From: Vibrio xiamenensis
Lineage (GTDB): Bacteria; Pseudomonadota; Gammaproteobacteria; Enterobacterales; Vibrionaceae
Reading direction: 5' to 3'
Length of the DNA: 36,764 bases
NCBI RefSeq assembly: GCF_900100015.1
Contig: NZ_FNDD01000043.1
Coordinates: forward strand, 1 to 36,764
The first letter of the stretch is position 1. Each line of letters begins with the position of its first letter. Below, piece after piece: positions 1 to 9,400 of the stretch. The notes beneath the pieces were generated by a model, which searched no databases, was not told where the DNA came from, and saw only the letters and a program-made list of their open reading frames with translations. The position numbers and the translations under genes are program-made.

Positions 1-524
1 GGGTGGCCTTTTTCCGAAGAATCCAACCCAACCCCAACGATTTTATCTTTATGCACCAGCGCCATTTCAAGCGTCGTGAAAGCACTTTCTTCATCTAAGT
101 GACGCAAAAAGCACATGATGATCTGGCTACTGATCCCGAGCTGTTTTTCGCCGTCCTGCAGTGCACGATAAATACCGTTGATCACCGTATCAAAGGCGAT
201 GCCACGCTCGGTGTGGGTTTGCGGGTCAAAGAAAATTTCGGTGTGAATGACGTTATCTTGCTGGCAACGCAACAAATAAGCCCAAGTCAGGTCGTAAAAA
301 TCCTGTTCATGCAGCAACACATTGGCTCCTTGATAATAGATATCCAGGAAAGATTGCAAATTGTGGAATTGATACGCCTCTTTCACCGCTTGCGGTGAAT
401 CATAAGGCAATGCGACTTGATTACGCTGAGCCAGTTCAAACATCATTTCTGGCTCAAGTGTCCCTTCGATATGCAGATGCAGTTCGACTTTAGGAAGCTG
501 TTGAATAAAAGAAGTGTGGTTCAC
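1..524 (-). CDS. add: Adenine deaminase (adenosine/adenine deaminase family), 5' part only
   Basis: The minus strand encodes the first 174 residues of a purine deaminase; the rest lies beyond the left edge. It starts KVELHLHIEGTLEPEMMFEL, carrying the HxH metal-binding motif, and continues through FYDLTWAYL and FFDPQTHTERG to GLDSSEKGHP. These segments resemble the adenine deaminase branch (from memory, Pseudomonas aeruginosa PA0148) more than classical adenosine deaminases, so the likely reaction is adenine to hypoxanthine plus ammonia in purine salvage. The start is GTG at 524, chosen because GGAGAGGAGA lies just upstream and the protein alignment begins there; no ATG is available nearby. 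The gene sits behind an adenine-class riboswitch, which fits adenine as substrate. Adenosine as substrate cannot be excluded without the C-terminal part. Confidence 0.88.
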   Translation of the reverse strand, partial: MNHTSFIQQLPKVELHLHIEGTLEPEMMFELAQRNQVALPYDSPQAVKEAYQFHNLQSFLDIYYQGANVLLHEQDFYDLTWAYLLRCQQDNVIHTEIFFDPQTHTERGIAFDTVINGIYRALQDGEKQLGISSQIIMCFLRHLDEESAFTTLEMALVHKDKIVGVGLDSSEKGH

Positions 525-606
525 GCTTGTCTCCTCTCCATGAATGATTTGGACAAGCGCTTTTCTCTACCGCAAACAATAACAAACATACAAAGAGAAA
601 AGCGCT
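524..606 (-). promoter_or_regulatory. Expression platform of the add riboswitch: two competing hairpins over the ribosome binding site
   Basis: Two helices can form in the leader between aptamer and start codon. Helix A pairs 594-606 with 556-568 (13 perfect base pairs, 25-nt loop). Helix B pairs 552-559 with 524-531 (8 perfect base pairs); its 3' arm runs from just after the Shine-Dalgarno into the first base of the GTG start, and the GGAGAGGA stretch sits in its loop. The helices share bases 556-559, so they cannot both form fully. Inference: helix B blocks translation and helix A frees the start region, giving translational control. Neither helix is followed by a U-run, so transcription termination is unlikely. 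Confidence 0.65.
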
Positions 607-618
607 GTGCACTTAACT

Positions 619-685
619 CTTCGTAATCTGGAATTTACGGCTCCAGGTAGAGACCCCCATACCGTATTAATGGGGTTATACGAAG
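619..685 (-). promoter_or_regulatory. Adenine riboswitch aptamer (purine class)
   Basis: The 67-nt minus-strand element matches, from memory, the Vibrio vulnificus add aptamer at equal length. P1 pairs CTTCGTA (685-679) with TACGAAG (625-619). The conserved TATAA, the J2/3 core TCTCTACC and the J3/1 segment GATTACG are all present. The discriminator before the 3' P1 strand is U (ATTACG), as in adenine sensors, and not C as in guanine sensors. It lies about 95 nt upstream of the adenine deaminase start, between a strong promoter and a structured leader. Confidence 0.93.
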
Positions 686-708
686 CATCGGCAAAACCGA
701 TAGCGCAC

Positions 709-738
709 ATTATAGGCATCTCGCGTTTAAAATCGCAA
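709..738 (-). promoter_or_regulatory. Sigma-70 promoter of add
   Basis: On the minus strand TTGCGA (738-733) and a perfect TATAAT (714-709) are separated by 18 nt. The predicted transcript would start near 702 with a small hairpin (687-691 with 697-701) directly before the riboswitch aptamer. Confidence 0.75.
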
Positions 739-849
739 CCCACCTGCTCAAATTGAGTATAGCGCTTAAGAATCAATGAGCTAGATTAAAGCTAATCAAA
801 CCGGCGGCTTTGGGCAGCGGCTCACTTTCCAAACTTTGTGTCGCCAAAT

Positions 850-1494
850 CTATTTCGCCGAATAATTTTTTTGGTAGACGCCTGGCGGCATATTGGCAAT
901 TTGAAAATCAATCATCCGTTCAAAGGTGTGAATCAGCGGTGAGAAATCCTGCGCAGGTTCAAGTAGCCGAAGCAGATGATAGCCCGCCTCAACCGTTGAT
1001 AAACTGTTGTCACTCGGCGCTTTACGAATTCGATAGTCGCCTTTGAGATCCTCTGGTAAATGCAAACTTGGCAAGTGATGAAGGTTGCTCGCCAACTGCC
1101 ACATTTTGTAGGCTTTTTTCCATGTGCCATCTAACAGTAAAACGCGGATTTTGAACTGGTGAGTTTTAGCATTGTGGCCCGCGGTTTGGTTATCCTCGCC
1201 ACTGGCGAGAAGCTCACTGACACTTTGCGAATGCGCGTTCGGGTACAACACATAGTGGCGAACATTGGGTTCACTCAGCAGTTGATTGAGTCCACTGTGA
1301 TTGGAAAAATCTTCCCCCACCAAACAGCGACAGTTGCTCAGCGACAAGCTTAAAATACGCGCCGTCCCCATCGGGCGATGTTGCTCGCTGGTATGTTGAA
1401 GGATGACCAGCTCAACATTCGGTGTTAGGCTGGTTATCCACGCGCAGATACACGCTTTGCGTGACTTGCCACATTGAGAACAATACCGAGACAT
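850..1494 (-). CDS. tapT: DTW-domain tRNA-uridine aminocarboxypropyltransferase (YfiP/TapT family)
   Basis: This 214-residue protein has an N-terminal cysteine cluster (C5, C8, C15, C17) likely to bind metal, a QHTSEQHRPMGTARI segment near residues 33-47, and the family signature D-x-T-W at residues 122-125 (LLLDGTWKKAYKM). Members of the DTW family transfer the 3-amino-3-carboxypropyl group of S-adenosylmethionine to uridine, in E. coli at tRNA position 47. Length is close to E. coli YfiP (about 230 aa). The ATG at 1494 lies only four bases from the divergent rhombosortase GTG, so the promoter must sit inside that gene. Exact tRNA target here is inferred from the family. Confidence 0.82.
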   Translation of the reverse strand: MSRYCSQCGKSRKACICAWITSLTPNVELVILQHTSEQHRPMGTARILSLSLSNCRCLVGEDFSNHSGLNQLLSEPNVRHYVLYPNAHSQSVSELLASGEDNQTAGHNAKTHQFKIRVLLLDGTWKKAYKMWQLASNLHHLPSLHLPEDLKGDYRIRKAPSDNSLSTVEAGYHLLRLLEPAQDFSPLIHTFERMIDFQIANMPPGVYQKNYSAK

Positions 1495-1497
1495 ACT

Positions 1498-2067
1498 GTG
1501 AATCTTTACCTACTGTTAGTCGTTATCAGTGCCTTGTGCTTGGGCTTGCAATTTGAGCCTCTACACAGTTTAAGCCAGTGGCAGCGCGGCGATATTTTGG
1601 CTGGCCAGTGGTGGCGAATCCTAACAGGAAACTTCACGCACACCAACTTTGCGCATCTCGCCATGAACCTGCTTGGCCTTTGGGTCATTAGCTCAATTTT
1701 CAGACCAAAGACTCAGGCGCTACTGCGAGCGCTGCTTGTCGCAAGCCTAGCGGTTGGCATTGGCAACTTAGCCACTTCGATGAACATTTATGTCGGTCTT
1801 TCTGGCGCGCTGCACGGCCTATTTGGTTATTTTGCGCTGCTCGAAGCGTTATCAGGGCGACGAAGCAGTTGGCTGCTCGTGACCGGATTGATCGCCAAAA
1901 TAGTGTGGGAACATCTATTTGGTGCATCAGAAACCACCAGCGCTATGATTCACGCCAGAGTGGCGATTGAATCCCACTTAGCCGGCGCGCTCAGTGGCTT
2001 AGCATTGGCGCTGCTAGAACGGTTGATGGCACATCAGCGCCAATCCAACACCAACAAAAACGCCTGA
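1498..2067 (+). CDS. rrtA: Rhombosortase (rhomboid-family intramembrane serine protease for GlyGly-CTERM proteins)
   Basis: The product is a polytopic membrane protein of 189 residues, shorter than GlpG. It shows the rhomboid core: HTNFAHLAMNLLG at 48-60, the catalytic serine in GLSGALHG (Ser102) and the catalytic histidine in IESHLAG (His160). The small size and lack of a cytoplasmic N-domain fit the rhombosortase subfamily, which cleaves the GlyGly-CTERM tail of type II-secreted, surface-anchored proteins. No GlyGly-CTERM substrate is encoded in the window. I prefer the GTG at 1498; an in-frame TTG at 1474 would overlap tapT by 21 bases. Neither start has a strong Shine-Dalgarno. It ends at a bidirectional terminator shared with sohB. 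Confidence 0.8.
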   Translation: MNLYLLLVVISALCLGLQFEPLHSLSQWQRGDILAGQWWRILTGNFTHTNFAHLAMNLLGLWVISSIFRPKTQALLRALLVASLAVGIGNLATSMNIYVGLSGALHGLFGYFALLEALSGRRSSWLLVTGLIAKIVWEHLFGASETTSAMIHARVAIESHLAGALSGLALALLERLMAHQRQSNTNKNA

Positions 2068-2085
2068 GCAAGCTCAGGCGTTTTA
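2055..2085. terminator. Bidirectional intrinsic terminator between rrtA and sohB
   Basis: An A-run precedes CGCCTGAG (2061-2068), a 4-nt loop, CTCAGGCG (2073-2080) and a T-run. It works on paper in both directions for the convergent genes. Confidence 0.85.
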
Positions 2086-2119
2086 CCATATTTGGGCATC
2101 AACCCAAGTTTCAAGGCAC

Positions 2120-3181
2120 TTACATAATCGGGCGCTGACCGCGACTGATCAGTTTCATCAGCACACTGTCAGCGGCTTCACCCGCCACACCGGCCAATTT
2201 ATGGGTAAGCTTTTTCTTCTCAACGTAGTGGATCGCCAACACAGTTTTGTCTTTGCATGCCTCAACCACAATATCGTCAGAGGTTTTAATTTCATCGACT
2301 AAACCCAGCGCTTTGGCTTGAGTACCAAACCAATGCTCACCGGTTGCGACATTGTCTAAATCCAGTTCAGGGCGATGCTCTCGAATAAAGTCTTTAAACA
2401 AGCCGTGGGTTTCTTCCAATTCGGTTTTGAACTTTTCACGTGCTTTATCGGTGTTTTCACCAAACATGGTCAGGGTGCGTTTAAACTCCCCTGCGGTAAG
2501 CTGTTCAAACTCGATATCGTGCTTTTTAAGCAGCTTGTGAAAGTTTGGCAACTGCGCAATCACGCCAATCGAGCCGACGATCGCAAACGGCGCCGAAACA
2601 ATTTTATCGGCGATACACGCCATCATATAACCGCCGCTGGCTGCAACTTTATCAACCGCAATCGTCAGCGGCAGACCAGCTGCTTTCAGACGATCCAGTT
2701 GCGATGACGCCAAACCGTAACCGTGAACCATGCCACCGCCAGATTCCAAACGCAGCAGCACTTCATCACCATCACGGGCTACTGCCAAAATCGCAGTGAC
2801 TTCTTCACGCAGTGAGGTCACCTCTTTAGCGTCGATGCTGCCTTTAAAATCCAAAACAAACAGATGCGGATCACGTGAAGCGTCTAAATCGCCCTCTTTG
2901 GCGGCTTTTTTGATCTGCTTATCACGCTGTTTATTATCGTTTTTCTCTTGTTTCTTTTCCGCTTTATGGCGCGCTTTCAAATACACATCATCGTGCAAAT
3001 GATGCTCTAAATGCTCAACGGTGTGCTTGTGCTGCTCGGTCAAGTTAGTCACTTCTAACGAACCTTTCGCCGCGCCGCTGCGATTACCGACCGCTTTAAC
3101 AATCACAAGAATCGCGACCAGCGCTACCACAACAGTCACAATCTTGGCCAGAAACAGGCCATAATCCAACAAAAATTCCAA
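2120..3181 (-). CDS. sohB: SohB, membrane-anchored signal-peptide-peptidase-like serine protease
   Basis: A 353-residue S49-family peptidase. Residues 8-30 form one N-terminal membrane anchor, followed by a charged linker rich in K, E and H (about 50-97), then the protease domain. The Ser-Lys dyad is visible: Ser182 in KVAASGGYMMA and Lys234 in TAGEFKRTLTMFG; LRLESGGGMVHGYG (144-156) is the oxyanion-region motif. In E. coli SohB is a predicted inner-membrane protease whose overexpression relieves loss of DegP. Start ATG at 3181 has a good AGGGGA ribosome site. It stands alone, convergent with rrtA and divergent from yciK. Confidence 0.93.
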   Translation of the reverse strand: MEFLLDYGLFLAKIVTVVVALVAILVIVKAVGNRSGAAKGSLEVTNLTEQHKHTVEHLEHHLHDDVYLKARHKAEKKQEKNDNKQRDKQIKKAAKEGDLDASRDPHLFVLDFKGSIDAKEVTSLREEVTAILAVARDGDEVLLRLESGGGMVHGYGLASSQLDRLKAAGLPLTIAVDKVAASGGYMMACIADKIVSAPFAIVGSIGVIAQLPNFHKLLKKHDIEFEQLTAGEFKRTLTMFGENTDKAREKFKTELEETHGLFKDFIREHRPELDLDNVATGEHWFGTQAKALGLVDEIKTSDDIVVEACKDKTVLAIHYVEKKKLTHKLAGVAGEAADSVLMKLISRGQRPIM

Positions 3182-3404
3182 TCTGTTATCCCCTAATTTG
3201 CGATTTGGTGTATTGTAACCATCTTGTCACGAAGACTTAAAGTAGAACATAAACTCAAGCAGGCGCAAGAGGTGATATTCAGAACCTCATCACTATTCCC
3301 ACTTTACGAATATAACCTTATTCCACAATGGGTTATTGAGAAAGCCTTGATTACCTCACTGACGAAACTTCAGCACACTTGAGCCCGACATTAAGGACGT
3401 ACAC

Positions 3405-4148
3405 ATGGATTATTCCGTTTCCGCCGACACGTTAAACAACAAAGTGGTTTTAGTCACCGGCGCTGGTGATGGCATTGGTAAACAAGCTGCTTTTGACTAC
3501 GCAAAGCACGGCGCGACCGTGATTTTACTTGGCCGTACGGTCAAAAAACTTGAACAAACCTACGATGACATCGTCGCTGCGGGGTTTCCACAGCCAGCCA
3601 TCATTCCTTTGGATATGCTTGGCGCAACTAAGCAACACTATCTGGATATGGCAGAAACCATTGAAGGTCAGTTTGGACGTTTAGATGGCGTGCTGCATAA
3701 CGCGGGGCTGCTTGGCGTATTAAGTCCACTCGACCAAATTGAAGAACAAGCTTTTGATGATGTCATGCAAGTTAACGTGAAAGCGCAATTTTTAATGACT
3801 CAAGCGCTGCTACCTCTTATCAAAAAGGCTCCCCAGGGTCGCGTGGTGTTTACCTCGTCAACGGTTGGCCATATAGGTCGTGCATTTTGGGGTAGCTACG
3901 CGATTTCAAAATTTGCCACTGAAGGCATGATGCAAGTGTTGGCGGATGAGCTGAGTGACACTGCCGTGCGCGTCAACGCCATCAATCCTGGTGGTACTCG
4001 CACTGGCATGCGCGCCAGCGCCTTTCCAGCAGAAGACCCGAACACACTAAAAACCCCCGCAGACATTATTCCACTGTATGTGTACCTCATGGCTCCGGAA
4101 AGCCAAACGGTTCACGGCCAGTGTATCGATGCCCAACCGAAAAAATAA
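3405..4148 (+). CDS. yciK: YciK, short-chain dehydrogenase/reductase
   Basis: A 247-residue classical SDR. The cofactor loop TGAGDGIG (about 19-26), the NAG motif (HNAGLLG) and the catalytic Ser...YxxxK (SSTVGHIG, then YAISK) are all present, followed by NPGGTRTGMR. Overall it matches the YciK oxidoreductase group conserved next to sohB in gamma-proteobacteria. The physiological substrate of YciK is not known. Start ATG at 3405 follows AAGGACG. The 223-base space to sohB should hold both divergent promoters, but I see no convincing -35/-10 pair there. Confidence 0.9.
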   Translation: MDYSVSADTLNNKVVLVTGAGDGIGKQAAFDYAKHGATVILLGRTVKKLEQTYDDIVAAGFPQPAIIPLDMLGATKQHYLDMAETIEGQFGRLDGVLHNAGLLGVLSPLDQIEEQAFDDVMQVNVKAQFLMTQALLPLIKKAPQGRVVFTSSTVGHIGRAFWGSYAISKFATEGMMQVLADELSDTAVRVNAINPGGTRTGMRASAFPAEDPNTLKTPADIIPLYVYLMAPESQTVHGQCIDAQPKK

Positions 4149-4173
4149 TTTTCTATTGTTAATTATATAAATC

Positions 4174-4206
4174 AACGCCTTGCCCGATAAGCAAGGCGTT
4201 TTTTTA
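4174..4206 (+). terminator. Intrinsic terminator of yciK
   Basis: AACGCCTTGC (4174-4183) pairs perfectly with GCAAGGCGTT (4191-4200), 7-nt loop, then a run of T to 4206. It insulates the SOS cassette that follows. Confidence 0.9.
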
Positions 4207-4226
4207 TCGCCACACACTCAGAGAAC

Positions 4227-4254
4227 TTGCAGCCGCATTACGAATGATTATACT
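4227..4254 (+). promoter_or_regulatory. Promoter of the imuA-imuB-dnaE2 operon
   Basis: TTGCAG (4227-4232), a 16-nt spacer, then TATACT (4249-4254). The -10 overlaps the LexA box, the normal arrangement for a LexA-repressed gene. The leader would be about 25 nt with a poor Shine-Dalgarno. Confidence 0.65.
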
Positions 4255-4270
4255 GTATATAAATACAGTA
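4251..4270. promoter_or_regulatory. LexA binding site (SOS box)
   Basis: TACTGTATATAAATACAGTA is a 20-base near-palindrome with the CTGT-N8-ACAG core, one base from the E. coli ideal consensus. It ends 14 bases before the imuA ATG, so LexA would block the overlapping -10. Confidence 0.93.
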
Positions 4271-4284
4271 TTTTGGTATTTATT

Positions 4285-4986
4285 ATGTCTGAATTGGTTG
4301 AACACTTAAAGCAGAAGCAGTGGCTATGGCAAGGCTCAAACACCCGTTGTGAACATGAAATGGTGACCAGCGGTTTTGAGCACTTAGACGCCAAGCTTAA
4401 CGGCGGATTTCCACGTCACGGCGTGGTTGAAATCCAGTCATCACCAGGTATTGGTGAGCTGCGCTTATTACTCCCACAACTGAGCGCAGCGAGTCGAGCG
4501 GCCTCAACCGAGGCTCACGCAGCTCGGCTGATGGTGTTCATTCAACCACCCGGAATGTTATCGATTCAACAACTCGCGGCCGCCGGAATCTCGGTCAATC
4601 AAATCATCGTCATTGAACCACAGAATGAGCAACATGCACTTTGGGCAGCGGAGCAATGCGCAAAAAGCGGCGCTTGCAGTCATGTCTTATTGTGGGCTCA
4701 TGATCTGCAAGTCCATCAAGCTCGGCGTTTGCAAGTCGCGAGCGAAACTGGCCAGTGTTTACAATTCCTGTTTCGCCAACCGCAGGCCCACCAGCTTTCT
4801 CTGCCTGTCAGTTTAAGTTTGGCGCTACACCCTAGTGAACAAGGTTTGCAACTTGAGATCAACAAACGCAAAGGGGGCTGGCAACATGGGCGATTCAGCA
4901 TTGATATGCAAAGAGAGTGGCCAGATCTGGCGCTGAAACCTCGCGATTCTGTCGTGGTGCCATTTCCTCGAGTTCAGCAGGGTTAA
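4285..4986 (+). CDS. imuA: ImuA, SulA/RecA-like SOS mutagenesis protein
   Basis: The 233-residue product belongs to the ImuA group of degenerate RecA-like proteins that work with ImuB and DnaE2 in error-prone translesion synthesis. Near residues 41-62 (GFPRHGVVEIQSSPGIGELR) the region matching a RecA P-loop lacks the canonical GKT, so ATP binding is doubtful. I start it at the ATG at 4285, just downstream of the LexA box; a longer in-frame reading from 4180 runs through the yciK terminator and is not credible. imuB begins two bases after the TAA, so the genes are cotranscribed and probably translationally coupled. Confidence 0.85.
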   Translation: MSELVEHLKQKQWLWQGSNTRCEHEMVTSGFEHLDAKLNGGFPRHGVVEIQSSPGIGELRLLLPQLSAASRAASTEAHAARLMVFIQPPGMLSIQQLAAAGISVNQIIVIEPQNEQHALWAAEQCAKSGACSHVLLWAHDLQVHQARRLQVASETGQCLQFLFRQPQAHQLSLPVSLSLALHPSEQGLQLEINKRKGGWQHGRFSIDMQREWPDLALKPRDSVVVPFPRVQQG

Positions 4987-4988
4987 CC

Positions 4989-6404
4989 ATGACGCTGTGG
5001 CTCTATCTGCATTTTCCGGCTCTGCAGCTGGATAGCTTGTTTTGTGAGTATCACGATGCGCCGCTGGCGATTGTCGATCCACGCACCCACCGTTTAATTC
5101 AGCTCAATCCCATTGCTGAGCAGCAAGGTTTAGCAGTAGGTGCGGGGCTCGGTAGTGCGGCCGCCATGTGTCACGATCTACAGGTGCATCCCTACGATGC
5201 AAAAGTGGAACAACAAGCACTCCTCGATATTGCGCAGTGGTTGTATGCGGTCACATCCGATATCAGCGTCTTTGCACCGCAAGGAATCATGCTCAAAGTC
5301 AGCGATATGCTGACGCTGTATGGCGGGCTTGAATCTTATTGGCAGGCGTTAAGCACGCATTTAAAACAGCTCAAACTGCGCTACCTCTGTTCCACAGGTT
5401 TCTCACCTTACTGCGCCATGCTGTTGGCGAAATCGGGTCATGGCATTATCACCGAGAATAAACTCGAACTGGAGAAACACTTGCATCCCCGCTCACTGGC
5501 CGCAACCGAGCTCAGTGTTAAGCATATTGAAAAGCTGGAACGCGTTGGTATACAAACCTTAAACGACCTCCTTGCTTTGCCGCTACCCGATATCGCGCGC
5601 CGCTTTGATATCGATTTGGTCAACTATGTGGGTCGCTTAATGGGGCAATTTAAACACCCGCTTGAGACTTACCATCCTCCGGCGCAATTTCAGCACCACT
5701 TAGTGCTGCTGTTTGATATTGAAAATATTCAATGGCTGGAAAAGCCCTTGTATGGCCTACTCAAAAAGCTTGATGGTTTTTTACGTCTTCGCGACCAAGT
5801 GGCTTACGAATTAAAACTCACGCTACATCAAAGAGATAAAAGCATTAACTCGATTACTTTCACCTCCGCAAGTGGCGATTATCAAGCGGATAAATGGCAA
5901 AAACTCTGCCAGTTAACCCTCGAGTCGCTCAAGCTGGATGCGCCCGTACAAGAGCTGACCCTGAGTGTAGTGCGCAGCGCGCAAAAAGAAGCCGCCAACC
6001 CGGATATCTTTGATGGCATTAAAGGTCAACAAACGCCTCTTGAGTTAATCAGCCTACTACAAGCCAAGCTGGGCCAGCAGCGGGTTCGCAAAGTCGCCTA
6101 CTCTCACGACCCTCGCCCCGAAAAGGCCAATCAACTGTGCGATCCAACGACAAAACTGCCCGAACTCGACACGCAGACACCGCTGCGCCCGACGTTTATC
6201 TATCCACATCCATTGCCATTTTCAGACATGCCTTTTAACCGCAAAATGCAGTTAGTGCATGGCCCAGAGCGACTGCTGACCGGATGGTGGGATGGCGAGC
6301 CCATCACTCGCGATTACTTCATCGCCCATAATGAAACGGGGCAATGGCTGTGGGTTTATCGAACGCCACAAAAACAGTGGTTTGTACACGGTCAATTCAG
6401 TTAA
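4989..6404 (+). CDS. imuB: ImuB, inactive Y-family polymerase-like hub protein
   Basis: A 471-residue Y-family (DinB/UmuC-like) protein. The N-terminus LYLHFPALQLDSLF aligns to the place where active Y polymerases have a metal-binding Asp (IDMDxFF), and APQGIMLKVSDML aligns to their S-[IV]-DE segment, yet the DE pair is absent. That is the known ImuB condition: a scaffold that ties ImuA and DnaE2 to the sliding clamp. Residues about 175-215 (HIEKLERVGIQTLNDLLALP) form the helix-hairpin-helix region. ATG at 4989 is preceded by CAGGGTTAACC. dnaE2 follows after 16 bases. Confidence 0.85.
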   Translation: MTLWLYLHFPALQLDSLFCEYHDAPLAIVDPRTHRLIQLNPIAEQQGLAVGAGLGSAAAMCHDLQVHPYDAKVEQQALLDIAQWLYAVTSDISVFAPQGIMLKVSDMLTLYGGLESYWQALSTHLKQLKLRYLCSTGFSPYCAMLLAKSGHGIITENKLELEKHLHPRSLAATELSVKHIEKLERVGIQTLNDLLALPLPDIARRFDIDLVNYVGRLMGQFKHPLETYHPPAQFQHHLVLLFDIENIQWLEKPLYGLLKKLDGFLRLRDQVAYELKLTLHQRDKSINSITFTSASGDYQADKWQKLCQLTLESLKLDAPVQELTLSVVRSAQKEAANPDIFDGIKGQQTPLELISLLQAKLGQQRVRKVAYSHDPRPEKANQLCDPTTKLPELDTQTPLRPTFIYPHPLPFSDMPFNRKMQLVHGPERLLTGWWDGEPITRDYFIAHNETGQWLWVYRTPQKQWFVHGQFS

Positions 6405-6420
6405 GTATTCAATCACCGTT

Positions 6421-9400
6421 ATGCAGTACGCCGAACTTTTTTGCCAAACCAATTTCTCCTTTCTCAGTGGCGCCTCTCACGCTGAAGAGCTGATCCTGCA
6501 AGCCGATTTTTTGCGCTACCACTCTCTGGCAATTACCGATGAGTGCTCCGTCGCAGGCGTCGTTCGCGCTTATACTGCAATCAAAAACCACCAACTGACC
6601 ACCAAACTGATTATTGGCAGTGTATTTACACTCAACAATCAGTGCCGCTTTGTGGTGCTGTGCCCAACGATTGATGCCTACCGTGAGCTATGCCGAATCA
6701 TCACTAACGCCAGAAGGCGCAGCGAAAAGGGACACTACCAGTTAAGCGAATGGGATGTGATGTCGTTAAAACACGGCCTGGTCATCTGGTTACCCAGCCA
6801 GCTAGAAAGTGATCATAAATGGGGAAACTGGCTTAAGCAGCATCACTCTGAACGGCTATGGGTGGGTATTGAGCGCCATTTAACTGCCGGTGAGCACAGT
6901 CATATCGCGCACTGCAAAAACCTTGCTGCGCAGCTTGATTTACCCATAACCGCGTGCGGCGGCGTATTGATGCACACTGCAACACGTTTACCACTGCAAC
7001 ATGCGCTGACCGCCATTAAGCATGGTCAAGCTATCGAAACGCTAGGTCCACATCTTCTCACCAACAGTGAACGCAGCCTGCGCAGCCTAAACAAATTAGA
7101 GAAACTGTTTGACCCCGAGTGGCTAGCTGAAAGTGTACGCATCGCCAAGCGCTGCAGCTTTGAACTGAATGAGCTGAGCTACCAATACCCAAGCGAACTG
7201 CTGCCGCCCAACCACACACCGATGAGCTATTTGCGCCAGTTGGTGGAAAAAGGTAAGCAGCGACGCTTTGCTGATGGAGTTCCAGAAGATATCGAAGCGA
7301 CCATCGCAAAAGAGCTGCAGCTGATTGACGAGCTTAACTACGCATTTTATTTTCTCACCATTCATGACATCGTCATGTTTGCTAAGCGTCAGCATATTCT
7401 TTATCAAGGCCGCGGCTCTGCGGCCAACTCAGTGGTGTGTTACTGCCTTGAAATCACTGCCGTTGACCCAAGGCAAATCTCGGTGCTGTTTGAACGCTTT
7501 ATCAGTAAAGAGCGCGATGAGCCGCCCGATATCGACGTTGACTTTGAGCACGAACGCCGTGAAGAGGTGATTCAATACATCTACCAGAAATATGGCCGTG
7601 AACGCGCCGCTTTAGCCGCGACCGTGATCTCCTATCGCTTTAAAAGTGCAGTGCGCGATATTGGTAAAGCGCTTGGCATTGAGGAAACTCAGCTCGACTA
7701 CTTCATCAAAAACGTCAATCGCCGCGATAAAGGCATCGGCTGGCAGGCGCAGATTGTCGAATTAGGGCTTGAACCGAATTCGCTCAAAGGGGAGCAATTT
7801 ATCGCGCTGGTGAATGAACTTATTGGTTTTCCTCGCCATCTGTCTCAGCACGTCGGCGGTTTTGTGATTTCTTCCGGCCCTTTATATGAACTGGTGCCCG
7901 TTGAAAACGCCGCGATGGCAGAACGTACTGTGATTCAATGGGATAAAGACGACTTAGAAAGCTTAGGGCTGCTGAAAGTCGATGTTCTGGCACTTGGCAT
8001 GCTCAGTGCCATTCGCAAATGTTTTCACGATATTGAACGTCTTGATAAACGGCGTCTGTCGATTGCTGACATCACCCGTCTACAAGACGATCCTGAGGTG
8101 TATAACATGATTCAACGCGCCGATACCGTTGGTGTATTTCAAATTGAGTCACGTGCACAAATGAGTATGTTACCTCGCCTCAAACCACGTAATTACTATG
8201 ACTTGGTGATTCAAATTGCGATTGTTCGCCCCGGGCCAATTCAGGGTGACATGGTGCATCCGTTTTTGAAACGCCGCAGTGGTGAAGAGCCTGAAGATTA
8301 CCCATCCGAAGACGTGAGAGAAGTGCTGTCTCGCACTATGGGCGTGCCTATTTTTCAAGAACAAGTCATCAAGTTGGCCATGGTCGCTGCTGGGTTTAGC
8401 GGCGGCGAAGCAGACCAACTGCGCCGCGCAATGGCATCGTGGAAGAAAACCGGCCAACTGGCTAAGTTTCGCGACAAGCTTATTACTGGCATGCGCGAAC
8501 GAGGCTATGAACAGCAATTTGCCGAGCGGCTCTACGATCAAATTTGTGGCTTTGGTGAATATGGTTTTCCGGAAAGTCACTCCGCGTCATTTGCGGTGCT
8601 GGCGTATTGTTCAGCTTGGCTTAAATACTACTACCCGCCAGTGTTTTATACCGCCCTACTCAACAGCCTGCCGATGGGGTTTTATAGCGCGTCACAACTG
8701 ATTCAAGATGCCAAACGTCATGGCATTCGCGTTTTGCCCGTGTGTGTCAATCACTCCCAATACGATCATCAAGTCATCCGAGAGCACGGACGCGATGCAA
8801 TACGCCTTGGCCTGCGCTTGGTCAAAGGATTATCACCAACGTCCGCTCTTACACTCATTCAACAAAGACCAAATGGCGGTTTTCAACACCCAAACCAATT
8901 AAAGCACTTAGGCCTGCAGCGCCAAGAGCTAGAAAAACTGGCTTCTGCCAACGCCATGCATCAACTGACTCACGACCGCTTTCAAACTCGCTGGGCGATG
9001 ATGGATTCACTCTCGGATTTACCGCTATTTAAACATCATAATGAGGAAGAAGCGCGCTTAAACCACAAGCCTTCAGCGGTGCAAACTCTGCTTGAAGATT
9101 ACGCCGCCACAGGGCTATCACTGAATAATCATCCGGTGACACTATTGGAACAAGCAGGAAAGCTCGGCAAATTCACTCGTAAAGCCATGCTGGGTGATAA
9201 GCCTCATCGCTCACTGGTTACGGTGGTAGGCGTGGTCACTGGTCGTCAGTCACCAGGAAGTGCTGCCGGGGTTACATTTCTGACCTTAGAAGATGATACT
9301 GGCAACATTAATGTGGTGGTATGGAGCGCAACCGCCCGCGCGCAAAAACAGCCATTTCTCAGCGCCAAAGTCCTGATAGTCAAAGGCGTCTTGGAAGTAG

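Noticed and set aside
567..776. 69-codon minus-strand frame across the add riboswitch
   Set aside because: It begins upstream of the add promoter -35 and overlaps the aptamer and helices; the RNA structure explains the conservation better.
4180..4284. N-terminal extension of imuA from a TTG at 4180
   Set aside because: It runs through the yciK terminator, the imuA promoter and the LexA box, and has no ribosome site.
6292..6420. N-terminal extension of dnaE2 inside imuB
   Set aside because: Family proteins begin at the YAELFC segment; the extension is out-of-frame imuB sequence.
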